Assembly (NCBI RefSeq): GCF_963678635.1
Contig: NC_087062.1
Span: 56,371,970 to 56,435,969 of the forward strand
Length of the DNA stretch: 64,000 nt
Direction of reading: 5' to 3'
Source: Symsagittifera roscoffensis
Lineage: Eukaryota; Xenacoelomorpha; Acoela; Convolutidae
In this document: in pieces, positions 42,201-57,200 of the stretch
Position numbering within the stretch: position 1 is the first letter of the stretch
Layout: every line of letters begins with the position of its first letter
Translations under genes and position numbers: made by a program
Notes under the pieces: generated by a model
Told to the model about the DNA's origin: nothing
Seen by the model: only the letters and a program-made list of their open reading frames with translations
Database searches by the model: none

Positions 42201-45200
42201 GTCTCAAACTGGCAAAATGGCAACCTTTAAACCCCCATAACTTTGCGAAGAACAATCACAGGTGAAATATCTTTTCAAGTTTAAGCCCAGGACAACATTA
42301 CCGTTCGAATGATATAAGAAATTCCGTCAAAAATAGCTAGTTGAAAAGTCGAAATTTGTCTGAAGAAGAAAAAACTCAACCCGAGCACAAATATTCCGTT
42401 ATTTTCGTTACGAAAGTCAGAGCAATACACCTTAATAGATCATTAATTAATCGCCTGTTTGGTTCTTTACACAAGCATTTATCTCTGTCGCCTTTAACAA
42501 TTTAATAAATTTATCTTATCTCAACCATAACACTTTTTCCCTAACATTTTTAAATATTTTTGATTTTGAAATTTGATTGGTGAATACTACTTTGTAATTT
42601 GGTTCTTCTAAGACGAGTGATTCCGTCGAAAAGCTACACAAATCATAATACTCTCAGAATTTTCCAAAACGAGTGTTTGCAATTTGATTAGATGATTAAA
42701 ATTAAATGATTAGTTCTTAATCGATGAGCTGACTTGTATCGAGAACAGGAAAATCCAAGCATAGGCAAGTGAGCCGGCCAATTAAATTGATTCCCTTCAT
42801 TAATTTTATGAGCCCTGAAATAGAATGAACTAGGGCTTAATGAAACCAGTGAAAAACTCTTAATTTTACAGTTTTTAAAGTTAACTACTAAATCGAAGTT
42901 CGAAAGTTAGTTTTTAGGAATTTCATTAGCTATTTTGTATTTCTCGGCCCCATTTGAGTTCAAATTAACATTAGAATTCTAGAAGCACTTCTGGTTTCCG
43001 CTGAACCACAAACCATTTTAAAAAAGGGCAATTTTCCGACGCATGAATCAGATAAAATTCAAAATCCCTTAACTTTCAAAAAAGCAAGGAAACGCTAGTT
43101 GCCTGAATACAGACATACTGGTGCAGGAAACTTGGTCAAAATAGGGTCTTCATAGTGTTTTGAGAGGGCTGCGAAAATCAATTTGGTCACTAACTAACTA
43201 TCTCTAAAAAGGAACTATCTATTTTTTATAGTAATCAAAAATAAAAATAGTTAATCATTGATAATTTAATTTTATTCAGAAATTTATTTACCGTATCGGC
43301 TGGTGAACTGTGGTTGCCCCCATTGCCAAGATAGGACGCTTGGCCAAGCGAGCCATGGGAAGCGGCTGATCCAGTAGACAACCTTTGCTCGCGGCTATTG
43401 ATCAGTGGCATGTAGCCTGATGTAACTGGGTTCGTAATGCGACTCCTGCGAGGAATGTTGTCTAGTCTGTGGCGAGGGATCCATTCGTCAACTCCAGAGC
43501 CACCCAGCTACAAATCATAATACCAATAAAACTTCTTAGACAAGGAACAAGGACTATTAGGAACAAAGAATTTTCGCCCAAAATCAAGTATGTTTTGCAA
43601 ATTTTTAATTAGAATGGTTGTGGCAGAATCTTAGTGACCCTAGCGGACTCGACACCTTCCCTCTGATATTCGACACCTTCCCTCTGATATTCGACACCTT
43701 CCCTCTGATATTCGACACCTTCCCTCTGATATTCGACACCTTCCCTCAGATATTCGACACCTTCCCTCTGATATTCGACCCCTTGACCGCACAAAAGGTC
43801 CCCGTTTAGTACTATTTTACGATATCCATGAATAATACACCAGCAATAAACTTTTGATTTGCACAACTGCCACAAAATTGCACATAATTAGAGGACAGCG
43901 ACTTTTTTCCTCAATTGGTTGCTCAACTTCAAGAAACCGTTCCATAGAACGTCATTGTTGGCACGTTTTTTTTCTTCAAAAGCTCACAAAATTTTGGCTA
44001 AGCTGGGTCTTTATACTGTCCGACAAACCGAAAAAATCCTAGATCCACACCAGCATAGGAGTATTCATACTAAACCTTGCAAAAGCCACATGAAACACCA
44101 TAAAAACTGATGTGTGTGATGGATGATAAGTAAACAAAGAAGCGTAATGTGACCTTGGCGTGTTGTAGACTCCAGAAGCAGCTCATCATGGTGGAGGTGT
44201 CTCTGAAAGTGAGGATGTGACAATAGTTGTCTCCAATCAGCGACAGCGATTTCTTCCTGAAAACAACACACACATTCCTCATTTTTAATTGTGTCGCAGC
44301 CGGATATATCGAGAAAAACCGGTTTGAAATTTTTGAGTTTTAGTCTAATGCGAGCGAAAGGACCAATCGAGTAACGTTCGTGATATGAAATTTAGACTAA
44401 AAAAAATTGATTTTACTAAAAGAAAACTAGTACGGGAAAGGGAGCATTTACGATGGAGAAAAGATATTTTTTGAAAAATTCACGCCGACTAATATTAATG
44501 CAAACATCTCCTGAAGCATGAAAAAGGTTCTAATTTTGCCTGGTTTACGGAACTTTTTTTAGAAAGCGTTGTTTCTTCTTCCTCCGACCACGTCACTGAA
44601 AACGACTGGAATATACAATGACATATGGATCCGTTTTTTTTTCAGCCAATTTTGACTACCTCAAAGAAAGCTCATAGTAGGTCACAAGTGGGGTATCATA
44701 TTAAAGCCCTATGGGTCCTGATTGGATTCTATGTCCATTTAAAAACTGTCTCATAGTCAAGAAAAAATGTTCGACAAAATTTCAATTTGCAGACGAAATT
44801 ATACAAAAGTTGATGAGAGGCTGACTTTTCACTACAAATTTAACATTTTTTAATTAGCAAAGTTTTGATAAATTTAAGCGTTGTTACTTCTCATTATTGC
44901 AGATTTTAGTCTAAGTCAGTCTCCCTTTACCAAAAACTCGAATTTTACAAAAAAAAATCAAAATTTTTTTTCCTAATTTCAATTTTTTTTTCATTTTTTA
45001 CTTTTTGTAATTAGTGTTGACGGAAGATTCTGTGCTACCGTGTTGCCGCTACGGTTCGAAACAAAAACTGAAAAATGGAAAGTATGGAAAACAAATTGAA
45101 GCGAAAATGATGAAAAACTGTAAAAGCCAAAATCAACGGAAACTGTCATACTGCTACTGCAATAGCAGTAATCGCATGATGTAATAATAACTTTCAGTGG

Positions 45201-48200
45201 TAAAAATTATTATTATGATGTGTCCAAAATCACGCGTTTGGAGACATTGGTACACATCTGAGAGCTCAGAATTTGAATCTGCTGTATCACTCTCGGTGAC
45301 TATAAAATGGACAGAGAAAACAATTAATTCAAGCAACAAAGAATACATTCTTGAATTATCACTAGTTTTCCAACAAGATACCGCATACGATATCACATGG
45401 CGCAGTCAGCAGGATTCGCAGCTCAGGATAATCGTACTGATATGGGAATACCCGTATTTTGGGCGTCAGCAAGTTAAGACCCACCGTGACAATTTAAAAT
45501 CTGGTTCGAACAATTTCTAATGGCAGTAACTGTGAAAGAAAATGTATACCCGGAAGTTATGTTGGAGGAACCAAAAGACATCTTAGAAGAACCACCTCTA
45601 CGACCAGAAACGCCACGAGAGGGAGAGAATGAAGCTGCGACGATAGCCAGAAATCTTAGAGATAAGCTAGCAAGAGATCGAGTAATGCTGGAAGATGAGG
45701 AGAAAAACACGGGGCCCAAGGGTTGACCACAATGTTTTTTATAATGAGGTACAGAAGAAGCTTGTATCCAGATTATTCTTCTCTCTAGGGACTGAAGGAA
45801 AGAAGAGGTTTTTGCAGAAAATCCCCACGCCGAAATTTCCAAAATGTCGTTCAGGGATATTACAGAGCTAGCAGCGGTCTCGTTTCAAAAGGTAAAGTGC
45901 GTGACTTATGAAAGCTATAAATTGTTCACACGAATGCTACAATCCGGGGAATCACTGGAGGCCTTACAAGCAGCATTAACTGCTCAAGCAGCCAGATTAG
46001 GACTTGGAACACTGGAAAATTAGATCTTTCGTGACCTATTCATTTCGAAAATGAAAAATATGAGGTTGCAAGATACACTGACATTTGAAACGCTAGATCC
46101 AGAGGAAGTGTTGAAAAGAGCTATAAAATTCGAACATAGCAAATTGACTACAATGGCATTTCAGAAGACAAATGCAGTAGCAACAGTAGGAACGGGCAAC
46201 AACTACAACTCTGGGGTGAGAATAAAACAAGAACCAGTGATGGCTGTCAGGAACTCAACAGGAAACACAAAAAATCAACATTAAAAGAGGGAAGCGAATA
46301 AACGACAAATTAACAACAGAAACTCCAATGGGAAAACTAAACCATGTAATAGATGCGGAGGAGCATTTGACCAGGGACATCTAAAAAGCTGTTCGGCACT
46401 GGGCAAAACTTGTAAGAATTGCTGAAAACACAAACACTTTGCAAAAATGTGTAGATCTCAGCAAGTGAGTGAAGTCACGGAAAAAACCAAAAAAAAATCA
46501 CAAGAGGAATGTGATCTTATAAAGAAAACTTCGGCTCATGTAGTGATTTTGAAGTAATGTCAATACAAACACACCGGCCGGAAAACGAAAGAATCTCGAA
46601 AGTTGTGGGCAATAGAATTAACGAAAGCAATAAAAAGTTAAATGGGGAAAAGATAAGAGTTAAAAAATTGACTTACTCCGAGACCCAACGTCGAACAGGG
46701 TAAAACCACTGAAGGCCATGGTGAGAATAGATAATCAAATCATACAACTGACGGTAGATACCGGAAGTCCAGTCTCTTTCTTAAATTGGGCGACGACAAA
46801 AGAAATAATCGATAAACCAAACAGCAAGATTCATTCCGTCCGATAAACTGAACTTGGCTACCCAGTTCGTCGACTACAATAAACAACCAATCTGTGTATT
46901 GGGGGCATTGAAGACAAATCTTCGTTCGACAGGCTGAGAGGTGAAAGGAGCCACTTTTCTGGTAACGGAACGTAAAGCCAGATGCATAATGGGATTGGGT
47001 TTACAAGGACAAGTGGGGATAGCCACCACACAAAAACCACCTCCAAGAGAACTGTCCAGGTTTGACGTGCTCATGTGCGAGCAGTCACAAGGTTGGGAAA
47101 ACAAATTCTTTGATAAATTTAGAGATTTGTTTGATAGACAAGGAATCTCAAAAAATCACATTGTAAAGTCAAAATTCAAGTACCCTCTATGTCCGATTCC
47201 AGAAAAGAGGAAAATAATCCCAATTCATATACAGGACAAGGTAGAAAAAGAAATTGAAAAACTGTTGACAGAAGGTCATATCACAAAACTGGACAAATGT
47301 ACAAGTGATTGCTTTATAGCCCGAATTGTAATAACAGTAAAAAAGGACGATTCGATAAAATTGGCGATGAACGCCAAACTGATTAACTTGCAATTATTGT
47401 TCAAAAACAAATATAAAATGCCCAATGTAGATGAACTCATAGATGGGGTAAGCCAAATAGTTACAGAAAACAAAGAGGGCACACTTTACTTCACAGTGTT
47501 GGATTTAAAAACGCGTATAGCCAGTTAAAATTGGCTGCAGACACAGCTAAGCAGTGTAACTTCAATATCGTTGGTGGAAAGGCTACCGGGACGTATAGAT
47601 TCTTTACAGGGTTCTATGGATTAGCAGACATGCCAGCCAAATTTCAAAAAGCTATTGACAGAACTATTAACCACGCAAAAAACACTTTTTGTTTTTTGGA
47701 CGACATTCTCATTGTGTCGAAAGGTAGTGAAATAGAACATGACAAATTAGTAGAAACGGTACTGAAAAAATTGGATGATGAAAATCTGGCATTAAAGATT
47801 TTGAAATGCGAATTCTTCAAAAACCAGGTGAACTGGTTGGGACATCACTTTTCGGAGTCAGGGGTCAGTCCAAACTTTACTAAAATCGAAGCGATGCAAA
47901 CTCTAAATCCACTAAAATCGCTTTAGCAAATAAGATTATTTCTGGGTAGTATAAATCATCTAGCAAAAATCATACCCAACGCGGCAAGCTTAACAGAAAG
48001 GTTGCGGCCATTTCTCAAAGAGTAGAATCAAAAGGAAAAGCTGAAAAATTTGAGTGGGTTGATGAACACACGGTGGTGTTTGATGCCGTCAAAACGCAGT
48101 AGCGAATATTTCAAATTTAAACTACTATGACGCTAATCATGAAACAAGAGTTAAATGTGACGCAAGCCACAATGGTTTGGGGGCTACATTAGAACAACAA

Positions 48201-51200
48201 ACAGATGAAGGATCGTGGGTTCCGATCTCATTTGCATCCAGATACCTAAATATACAAGAAAAAAAAGTCAAGAAATAAACTGGAGTTACTTACAGTTGTT
48301 TGGGCAGTTGACAGATACAAACATTACCATTTAGGTAAAACATTTACCATCGCAACAGACAACAAAGCCCTAACATCAGCCTTAGATGGGAACAAGTCAA
48401 CTAAAAACCTATCAATCCTGATTGACCCGGTGGGTCGATCGATTGTTGCAATATCAATTTAAAATAGTTCACATTCCGGAGAGGGACATGGGGATAGTCG
48501 ATTATTTATCGCGTGATCCTTATTATGATCCTTGGCCCGAATAGGAATTAGACGAAAGGTTTGTAGTGGCAAAATAAACTCTTTTCACGAAGCGTTATAC
48601 TGCATGAGCAGTAGGCTAGAAAGCACTGGAACGCTCAACCGGAACGAAAGCGTTCTAAGACATTCTAGAAGGAATGTTGCAAAACAGTCATCGCTTAGTG
48701 GTTGCTATGGCAACCAAAACGGTCAAAAACGAACAAAGCTCGACCGGAACGAGAAAAAACAACTTCCGCGACCGTCCAAAAAGCTAAACAGCAGCTCACA
48801 AAGAAAACAGATAATTTTTTTTTCATTTCAACCCAGCAAACGGTCGTTTCAAGAAACTGCAAAAACAATTCAACAATCAGTCAATGAAACTCAGAAAAAA
48901 AACAGACTCACGAAAGGAGATGTCAGAAAACTTCAATCGTTCACACGACTGGTGGTCGGATACACCACAGGAATGGAAAAATGATGACAGAGGAGAGTAT
49001 TCTGGACCCGAAGCGGAATCGCTCCCTGTCGAACACAAACGAATTGTCCAAGGAGGAGGAGGTTACGGAGACACTGCAACGCACAAGAAAAATAATTCGC
49101 GGAGGTCGGAAAAACAGAGACAGCACGGACAGCGAGACAAGAATTCAATTAAGAGTTAAATGGCAATTGCAACCGAACCAACAAAAAGAGACGGACAGCA
49201 GGTTACTTTTGTTCTGGCAATTGATCGGGGGAGAATCAAACACTACAAGAAACATCAATCGGGAACTAGTGGCAACATCGGAAGAGACCGATAAATTTCC
49301 GAGGGAAACCGATCAAGTACCAATCAGGATCACACCGGCTCATCCAGACGAAAGAAAATTGAGCGATGTTCAAGTAATCGAGGTGGATCTGACAACCACA
49401 GAAGACATGGAGAGCGACCAAGAGGGGTGCGCGATCGAACCGCCCAAAAGGTCCAATAAACAAAAGGAACAGAAGCTGCAGAAACAGCAAACGGAGGAGT
49501 CACTGGACAATCTCACCAAATTGTTTGATAAAAGTATCCTGACAGAATTGACTTCAGAGGACACGTGGATGGACCGCCTCAGACGAGTCATAGAGAGAGA
49601 GAAGACAACCAGGGCTTCGAGCTGATGGGACCGTATACGAATCCATTGTGGTCGCAGATGGCGGTGCAGGACGATTGCATTCTGATGAACAACAGACTGG
49701 CAGTACCTCTTCAACTGAGACAAGCTGTGCTCAAACGAATTCATCGGGGACATCCGGGTCAAGAGGCTATAATAGGAGTGTCACAATACCTGTGGTGGCC
49801 GCATATGCATAAAGACATAGTCAACCTCGCGGAAGATTGTCGTAGTTGCACCAGATATGGTAAGAACGTAAAATATCTAATTCCAAAAAATGCGTCAAAA
49901 CCACTGCTACTGCTCACGCAAACGGGCCAAGAAGTACAATTAGATTACGCGGGACCGTTAAAAAACCACCGAGGAAAAAAGATCTACCTTCTGGTAGCTA
50001 TAGATAGATTCTGGGAAATTCTTTCGATAAAGGTCACGAAATCAACAAGTGGAAAGTGTACGGTAAAATTCTTAAGATCATATATAGACACACATGGCAA
50101 TCCAGAATTAATACGATCTGACCAATCTTCACAATTTAAAGGGAAAACACTCAAAAAATTTTGCACTGAACTTAATATCGAAGAAAAACACTGTCCGGTG
50201 GGTGATCATCGGGGTTGCGGTCTAGTAGAACGAACAATACAAACCATAAAACAAAGATTGGGGGCAATTTTGTAAGAATAAAAAAACCGATCGATAAAAC
50301 TATGTCTTCGTACCATAATGCGAGACTTACGGTGGAACAAGCAGAAAACAATACAAGTATCTCCTTTCCAGGCACAGTTCGGCAGACTTCGAAAAAACGA
50401 ATTTAAAATCTTAAGTGATAAGTTTATGAACAATTCTGACTTTTTAGACAAACAGCATCTGGAACGATCGGCGCTAACGGCATCTTAGCTAAAGCGAAGA
50501 ATTGAACAATTCAGGGAGAATCTGAAGATAGTCAGAAAGGAGGAACTCAGCAGGGACACCAGCCCACTGCATTAACAGCAATTACACTCAGACAGGGATC
50601 GTCAGAGAGCAAAAGCTCTCAAGGAATTACTGGAAGCGAACGCTCGCTGGAACGAGGAAAGAAGGGACGCAGCGAAAAACAACATACGGCGGGTTGTTGA
50701 TGAAACAGGCCTATCTAACCCAGAACTACGAAAAGAGATGATCTGCTCCTGGGAGAAGGGATTCATAGGAGATAAGGAACAGGAAAATACGCAGTGTCCG
50801 AAGAAGACAATTTTGCTTAAGGACGAATTACGTAAGAGTGGCCAAGCGCTCACAAAATCGCTTAAGGGGAAAATATCGACAGAAACAAGTTCGACAGTCA
50901 AAACGTCGACAGGATCAATTCACAGAAAATAACGCGGAGTGAAAGCAAAAACTCATCGGCGGAACCACACAAGAAGCTTCAAAGAATCAGTTCCTCAGAA
51001 AATTTAGAGGACATTGATTCGGATGAAAAACTGCGACGGGCCGTGGAACTAGCAGATTTTGTGAACCCGGTGGATCAGTTCCAACAAAGCCAAACAGTCA
51101 AAACCTCAAACGACACGGAAGCTGGAGGGGGTCTAAATCTTGCACTCAAACGAGTGAAGCGAAATACAGCGGGCCGTAGTTCGATACCTGGACCCAAAAC

Positions 51201-54200
51201 TCAGGAAGAGGTTGCATTAAAGAAATCAAAGAAAAAACGAAAGGCAAGAAACCAGACGATAAACCGGAAAAATCCCCCAAACAAACTGCTACCGCAGTCG
51301 ACCAGAGCAACTAACAATCAACATCCACTTTGGATATCTCAAATAAAAATGTTCAATTGAGCTCCACTCCAAAAAACAAACAAAAGGCCAAACTGAAGAA
51401 GATAGACCCAGAAACACGACCTGAGGACATCCTCGACACATTTCAAAACCGAAACCTGGCACCAGCGGAGTGGGAGAATTTTGCGGACCAACTTCTCAAG
51501 AGGGGGATTCAAAAGGTCGCGGACGATTTCAGAGGACATGTTCAGCCAGCATCTGAACAAGAAACGAGATTTGAGCCTCCTCAGGGAGTTTCAGACGATT
51601 CTAGCGCCGAAGAATCGGGAGTCCCACGAAGCTCAAGACAGACTAAGAGTAAAGAGCCAAAACAGTTTGGGGACCCAGTCAAACATTCCATCAAGGAAGT
51701 ATCGGAGGAGTTGTCAGAGGGAGCACTTCTTGAGGCCGCACTCCACGAGTACCGAAGAAGACTAACGGACTTCAAAGAACGGAGCGACATGCCTATAGAG
51801 TCCAAATCACGCCTACTGGAAAGACTTATTCAGGAGGAAAATCGGCTACGCAACGCTGGACAAAGGTATAAATTGTAATCCTTACTGGAGAATCGACCTG
51901 GAAGAAAACTAAGAAAATTGAAAGACTGCAATTAAAAAATCTTCCAAATTCGGGAACTCTTTGTGAACTGAGTGTATAAAACTCTTTATAGTAGAAATTT
52001 TTTCATATATAGAAAAATTTATTTTCCACTCGAGGGGGTATGTCATACTGCTACTGCAATAGCAGTAATCGCATTATGTAATAATAACCTTCAGTGCTAT
52101 CAAAAATTATTATTATGATGTGTCCAAGGTCACGCGTTCAGACACATTGTTACAAAGCTGAGAGCTCAGAGTTTGAATCTGCCGTATCACTCTCAGTGAC
52201 TATAAAACAGACAGAGAAAACAATTAATTCAAGCAACAAAGAAAACATTCTGGAATTATCACTAGTTTTCCAACAAGATACCGTATAGGATATCACAAAA
52301 ACGAACCAAAGTATATTTAGCCTTATGCCTAAAATGAAATCAAAAACTGAAACTGGTTTTTATTGAAAAACCAAATTGATTAAATGTCACCGGTCAAACA
52401 AAACAATTGAATTCTTCCCAAAAAAAGGTACAAAACAAAAAGATAAAAGGAAGATTCTATTTTCTCGAAACTGCAAAAGAAACTAACTAATTTGGATACA
52501 GTAAAGAAACGAAGTAATCAAAAACGACAAATTCAAAAATAAGTTTATCAAAAAATGTTTTGTTTATAAAAAATGTAATTTTTGAATTTGCAAAGCAATA
52601 AATTTGATACCATCAGGTTTTAATTTTCATTGAAAAAAGGAACTGCTCAAAACAAAAATGGAAAAGAACAAAACAAAAAATTATTAGAAGCAAGCCAAAA
52701 CAAAAAAAAATAAGTTCAATTTCCTATCACACAATAAGTCAGCTTCTTCAAAGAAAACAAGAGCTGCGGCCAAAATGGCTGCATCAAACAAATAAGAGCT
52801 GCATCAAACAAATAAATTCTATGGTATAAAAAATACTATAAAATTAAATAAAGGTAACTTACTGTATACCAAAGATCCTTAATATGAAAAAAATGTGAGT
52901 TTGTTGAAAATGAAAAATTTGCAAAAAAAATAATTTATAAATAAAACCATTTCATAACAAGAAAATGAAAAGAGGGAGTACTTTGAGTAGGTCCAGGTGG
53001 CGATTGTCAGCGCTAATTAGGGGTCCTAATTGTAAGATCCTAATTATGGGATAACCAAGAAGAAATTTAAAAATCACAAAACAGCACAAGATTAGTCAGT
53101 ACAATAGAAGGATCCAAGCACAGCTGAATTTGCAAAAAAAACTGAAAAATGACGAGAGAAAACAAAACTGCCCGTATCAGGGCAAAGCTCTGAATGTTCC
53201 GGCTGCCTTTTAAGTTCTATGGAGCAGTATTAACATAAAAAAATTAAATGTATTAAATTAAATTGAAGTTTTTTTTTGTAATTTGAGATTTTTTGTGAAA
53301 ATCATCCCCCCACACGTCATATTAAGTACAAAATGATAGATTTTGCTCCTATTAACAAATAAATTATGGCATATAAGCTTCCTTGAGAGAATTTGGAACG
53401 ATTTCTAAAAAAAGATTCAATCTCTGATTACGCATCAATAGCGCGAAATATATCGCGCGTTAATTGTCCCAAATCGGCCAAAATGGCAATCTTTAAACTC
53501 CGATAACTTTAATTCCGCCAAAAAATGATCACAGGTGAAATATCTTTTTAAGTTTAAACTCAGGACAACAAAAGCTTTTGAATGATATTAAAAATTTTCG
53601 TCAAAAATGGCTTGTTAAAAAGTCGAAATTTGTCTGAAGAAAAAACCCACCCCGAGCACAAATATTCCGTTTCTTTAGTTACGAAAGTCGGATTAAAAAT
53701 TAATTCGCTGCTTCAAGCTTGGTTAATTCAAGTGATCTAACTATAACCTAGTCAATAGATAGTTAGAAAAAAGTCAATCAACTAAAGGTAATCGAAAAAG
53801 ATCATTTTCATGATTATTTGAAGTTCAAAGAAAATAAAATCATTGTGAAGCTCGTTAAAATTCCAGAAATCTTTTGAGAAACTATTTAAGAAATTTATAG
53901 AAATATGGATAAATGGATAATGTCTTATGTTTCGATGAAAACTCTATAAATTAAAATCCATAGTCATTAATTTCCAAATGAAATGTCTCACCATAGCTTG
54001 GCGTCCTTGGGTTTGTCTTTAAGGATTCCGCCAGACTTTGAGGAGAGGGCGCCGAAGTAGAGTTGGAAATCGGACAGACACAGTTGTTTCATCTCTGATG
54101 ATCCCTTGCGGTTCAGTCTGGCTAGGTTCACTTTCACTGTCAGATGCATAGGTACAGCGTGGAATCCTGCGTTCAAAAAAAACAAATGAGTTGGATTCCA

Positions 54201-57200
54201 TAAACCAAAAATGGTTATCATTTTTAATCGGCGCCTGTGGCTTCTTGTAATCAAGTTCCAAATTTTACTACTAAATGAATTGCTAGGAAAAACGAAACAA
54301 AAAAGTACAATTGTCCCGATGTGATAGCCAAAGAGCCATGCGCAGGCTTCTTACAGAAACCACTAAATATAGTCTCATCTAATTTCCAAAGATATTAAAA
54401 GCCTGAAAACAAGCAAATTCAAAAAATTTCAATAAAGTTTTTGCAATGACTACATTATAGATAATGAGTTTTTTATGAAACCTCTTTAGTATAGGAGCCC
54501 ACCTTTCTACTTGTCCTCTTGTTTTATCTTTCCAAAGCGGTTGGCGATGAGCTAAAATGCTCTTTCAACAGCCCTTCCAGAGAACATATTGCGTTAATTT
54601 CATTAATAAAGTAATGTTTCTTGATAAATGAATTCAAGTAAATATGAAAACCATTGATTTGGTTAAGACAACGCCTTTTTTGAGGAACGTAACTTAAGCA
54701 TGAAAAAATAGCATAACACAGGGCAAACACAATGAGCCGAAAAGTAGATGAATCTTAATGACATTTTTTGTGGAAGTTTTCCAGCCACTTACTCTTTTCT
54801 GACTTCAAAGGCTTCTGTTCTTTGCGGTTCCACTTCAACCGCACGTGGTCAACCTCAAACTCGCGCGTTTTCCTCGAGTCACCTCGTTCAGTCTGAAAGA
54901 ACTCCAGCTATAAAACTCCAACTCCATAAATCTTTGTTCAAATTATTTCAAGTAATTATCAACAAATCTTTTTTTTCGGAAAAAGAGAAAATTTCAAGTC
55001 TTAAAAAATCTATCTATGATAACCAATTACTAAAATCCAACACAATAAAGCAAGACCAATGGTTGAGCATAATCGAATACTGAATATATAATGGTAACCA
55101 CTTTTTCAAAAGGAAAAAAATAGTCAGCTAGATGCCAAAATTTTTCCGATGCACTCAAGAAGTTAGACCAACTAACTTCGCCCTCGCAGGTCAACATAGC
55201 CAGCATCTGGAATCCGACCAGGAACATGCTGCACTCCATGAGCACGCACATGGGAAGCAGTGTTGGATCCACCTTGTGGGCAAAAGGGAGAATTCTGATC
55301 ACGTGTTTGTCACATGTCAGTCTCTCCACCAGCATGAAGGTGTGGCCGTTACCTTCCCCTCCTGCTGAATCCAGACTCTCATCGCTACTTCCCGCTGGAA
55401 AAATGGACATATTTCCAGAAATAGCAAAGTTTTCATGTAAACTAATCACTACTTAAACAGTTCAACTCCTCTGCGGTGAATTAAAAGTAGAACAAAAAAA
55501 AACAAGATCAAAATCCAAAAACATAGCCAAGAGATTTGTTGTCGTAATGAACTCAAGGAAACCAATTCCTAGAACATAGCCAACAAACAGCTGGAAAAGT
55601 GTCAATGAACAAAAAAACGAATAAAAACGCCGGACTACTTATGAAGCATTTTCAAAAAAAAGTTACATGACTTGAGTCTTTTCCGAGCATCAATGATAGA
55701 GATTGTTTCATAAAACTCACCTAAAAAAAGTCAATTAAAAACCATATGATTATCCTGCTTTTAGTCCGCGGGGGAATCTGGACACTAAAATCTACTTTCA
55801 AAAATCGAAGAAAAATTTTTATCTTAAAGCTGCTTGCTTTATTTTCTTAAATTGATATGAAACTATGCAACACGCATGCAAAAATTCAACTTTGAGAAAA
55901 CCTAGAAGCAAAACAAGTACAAAACTCTTACGGCACTCCACTACCATGCACGGACTAGAAAGCGGATGCAAATTTAACCACCACACAACAACGAGAATCA
56001 AAACAGTGAAACCTTTGATAAACGAAAAAGCCAACGCGAAATTATAACAAACTTATTTTGCGAAACCAATTAGCACCATCGGTATCCTCTATCCTTTCAG
56101 GATCCAAGAAGGAGCCGATGACAATAATTGTTAATACTTTTCAAATTACAAATTGCAAACTAGCAGAAGTTGATCTTAAGAGGAAATAACATCTCTTTCA
56201 TTCTCAACAATTTGAGCACAATGGTTTTTACCAATTTTACTTATCAAACAACGGGCAAAAAAAGTCTTCGACCCAACCCGCCGCAGATTCATGAACAATT
56301 GTTGTTGGCTATTTGGAGCCTTTTTCACTTGCCGGTACGATTTTTTTATCCAACGCAAATGATTGTTGGTGACTGTGTACAGCCCCTGAGGCTCTAGTGT
56401 TTCGCTCCTCAAAATTTTAGTCAAATTATCAATTCGGTAATAAAGAATCCACTACACGCAATCATTTATATCCCATAATTAAAAAAAATTTTGGAAGCAA
56501 ACTTTGAAAATTAGTCCATATCATTATTAAAAATGTTTACGTCAGAAAAATATTTTTCTAAAATAAAACTAAGAAAACGAACCTGTAGAAAAACTTACAA
56601 CCGAGGAGAAACATAAATAATCCATTAACCTTATTTTATAAAACACTTTTTTATTGGTTTCTCAGTTACTTGTTCTTTGATATTTCATTTCGTTTTGTTT
56701 TTACTTTAAATATCTTCTGTTTCTTGTCAAAATTGAAACAAAACTGTTTCTTATTCTGACATGTTGTCTATTTGTTTATTTTGGACTCACCATCATTACA
56801 ATTTTCTATTTTTTCAGGCATTTATCTATGTGACCGCAAAGTCTTACTGTCTAGAACTACATGCTGTGTTAATTATGTTACGGCCAGCATGCAACTGAGA
56901 AATTGATTTTTTTTTTAAATTTCCATCGTGGTAAAGTTGCGTAGAACACAAAGATAAACAATTTTGATTTGTGTAGGACACAAAAAATTACGTTACTTAG
57001 CTTGGTTATGAAAAAATAATCACATATTCAGAATCTGTTATAAACAGAAAATGAAACTGTATAAGGACGTTTGACAACGGAGTTTGAATCGGTTATGAAC
57101 TGTAACCTCTCAGTTAAATTTAACACAACTTCAATCAGAACAGAAAGATGCTAGCAAGGTTTCACTGCAGCTTTGATCATCTAGAATAGTACCATCAAAC

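Larger units (their letters stand above)
45144..52297 (+). mobile_element. Complete but inactive Ty3/gypsy element (element 2)
   Basis: LTRs at 45144-45397 and 52041-52297 bound a 7.15 kb element. The flanks are GAAAC on the left and AAAAC on the right, consistent with a 5-bp target duplication with one change. It carries gag, nucleocapsid, protease, RT, RNase H and integrase in the gypsy order, all damaged. A polypurine tract (CGAGGGGG) precedes the 3' LTR. The zinc-knuckle arrangement and gag start resemble Mag/SURL-type elements (tentative). It sits in the intron between host exons 4 and 5, antisense to the gene. Confidence 0.92.

Noticed and set aside
43609..43875. Heptapeptide-repeat proteins (VEYQREG and DTFPLIF type)
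   Set aside because: Both come from the 21-bp minisatellite, which has open frames on both strands and lies in an intron.
55819..56424. Small frames on both strands in the long host intron
   Set aside because: No domains, no splice sites in suitable phase, AT-rich composition like the rest of the intron.
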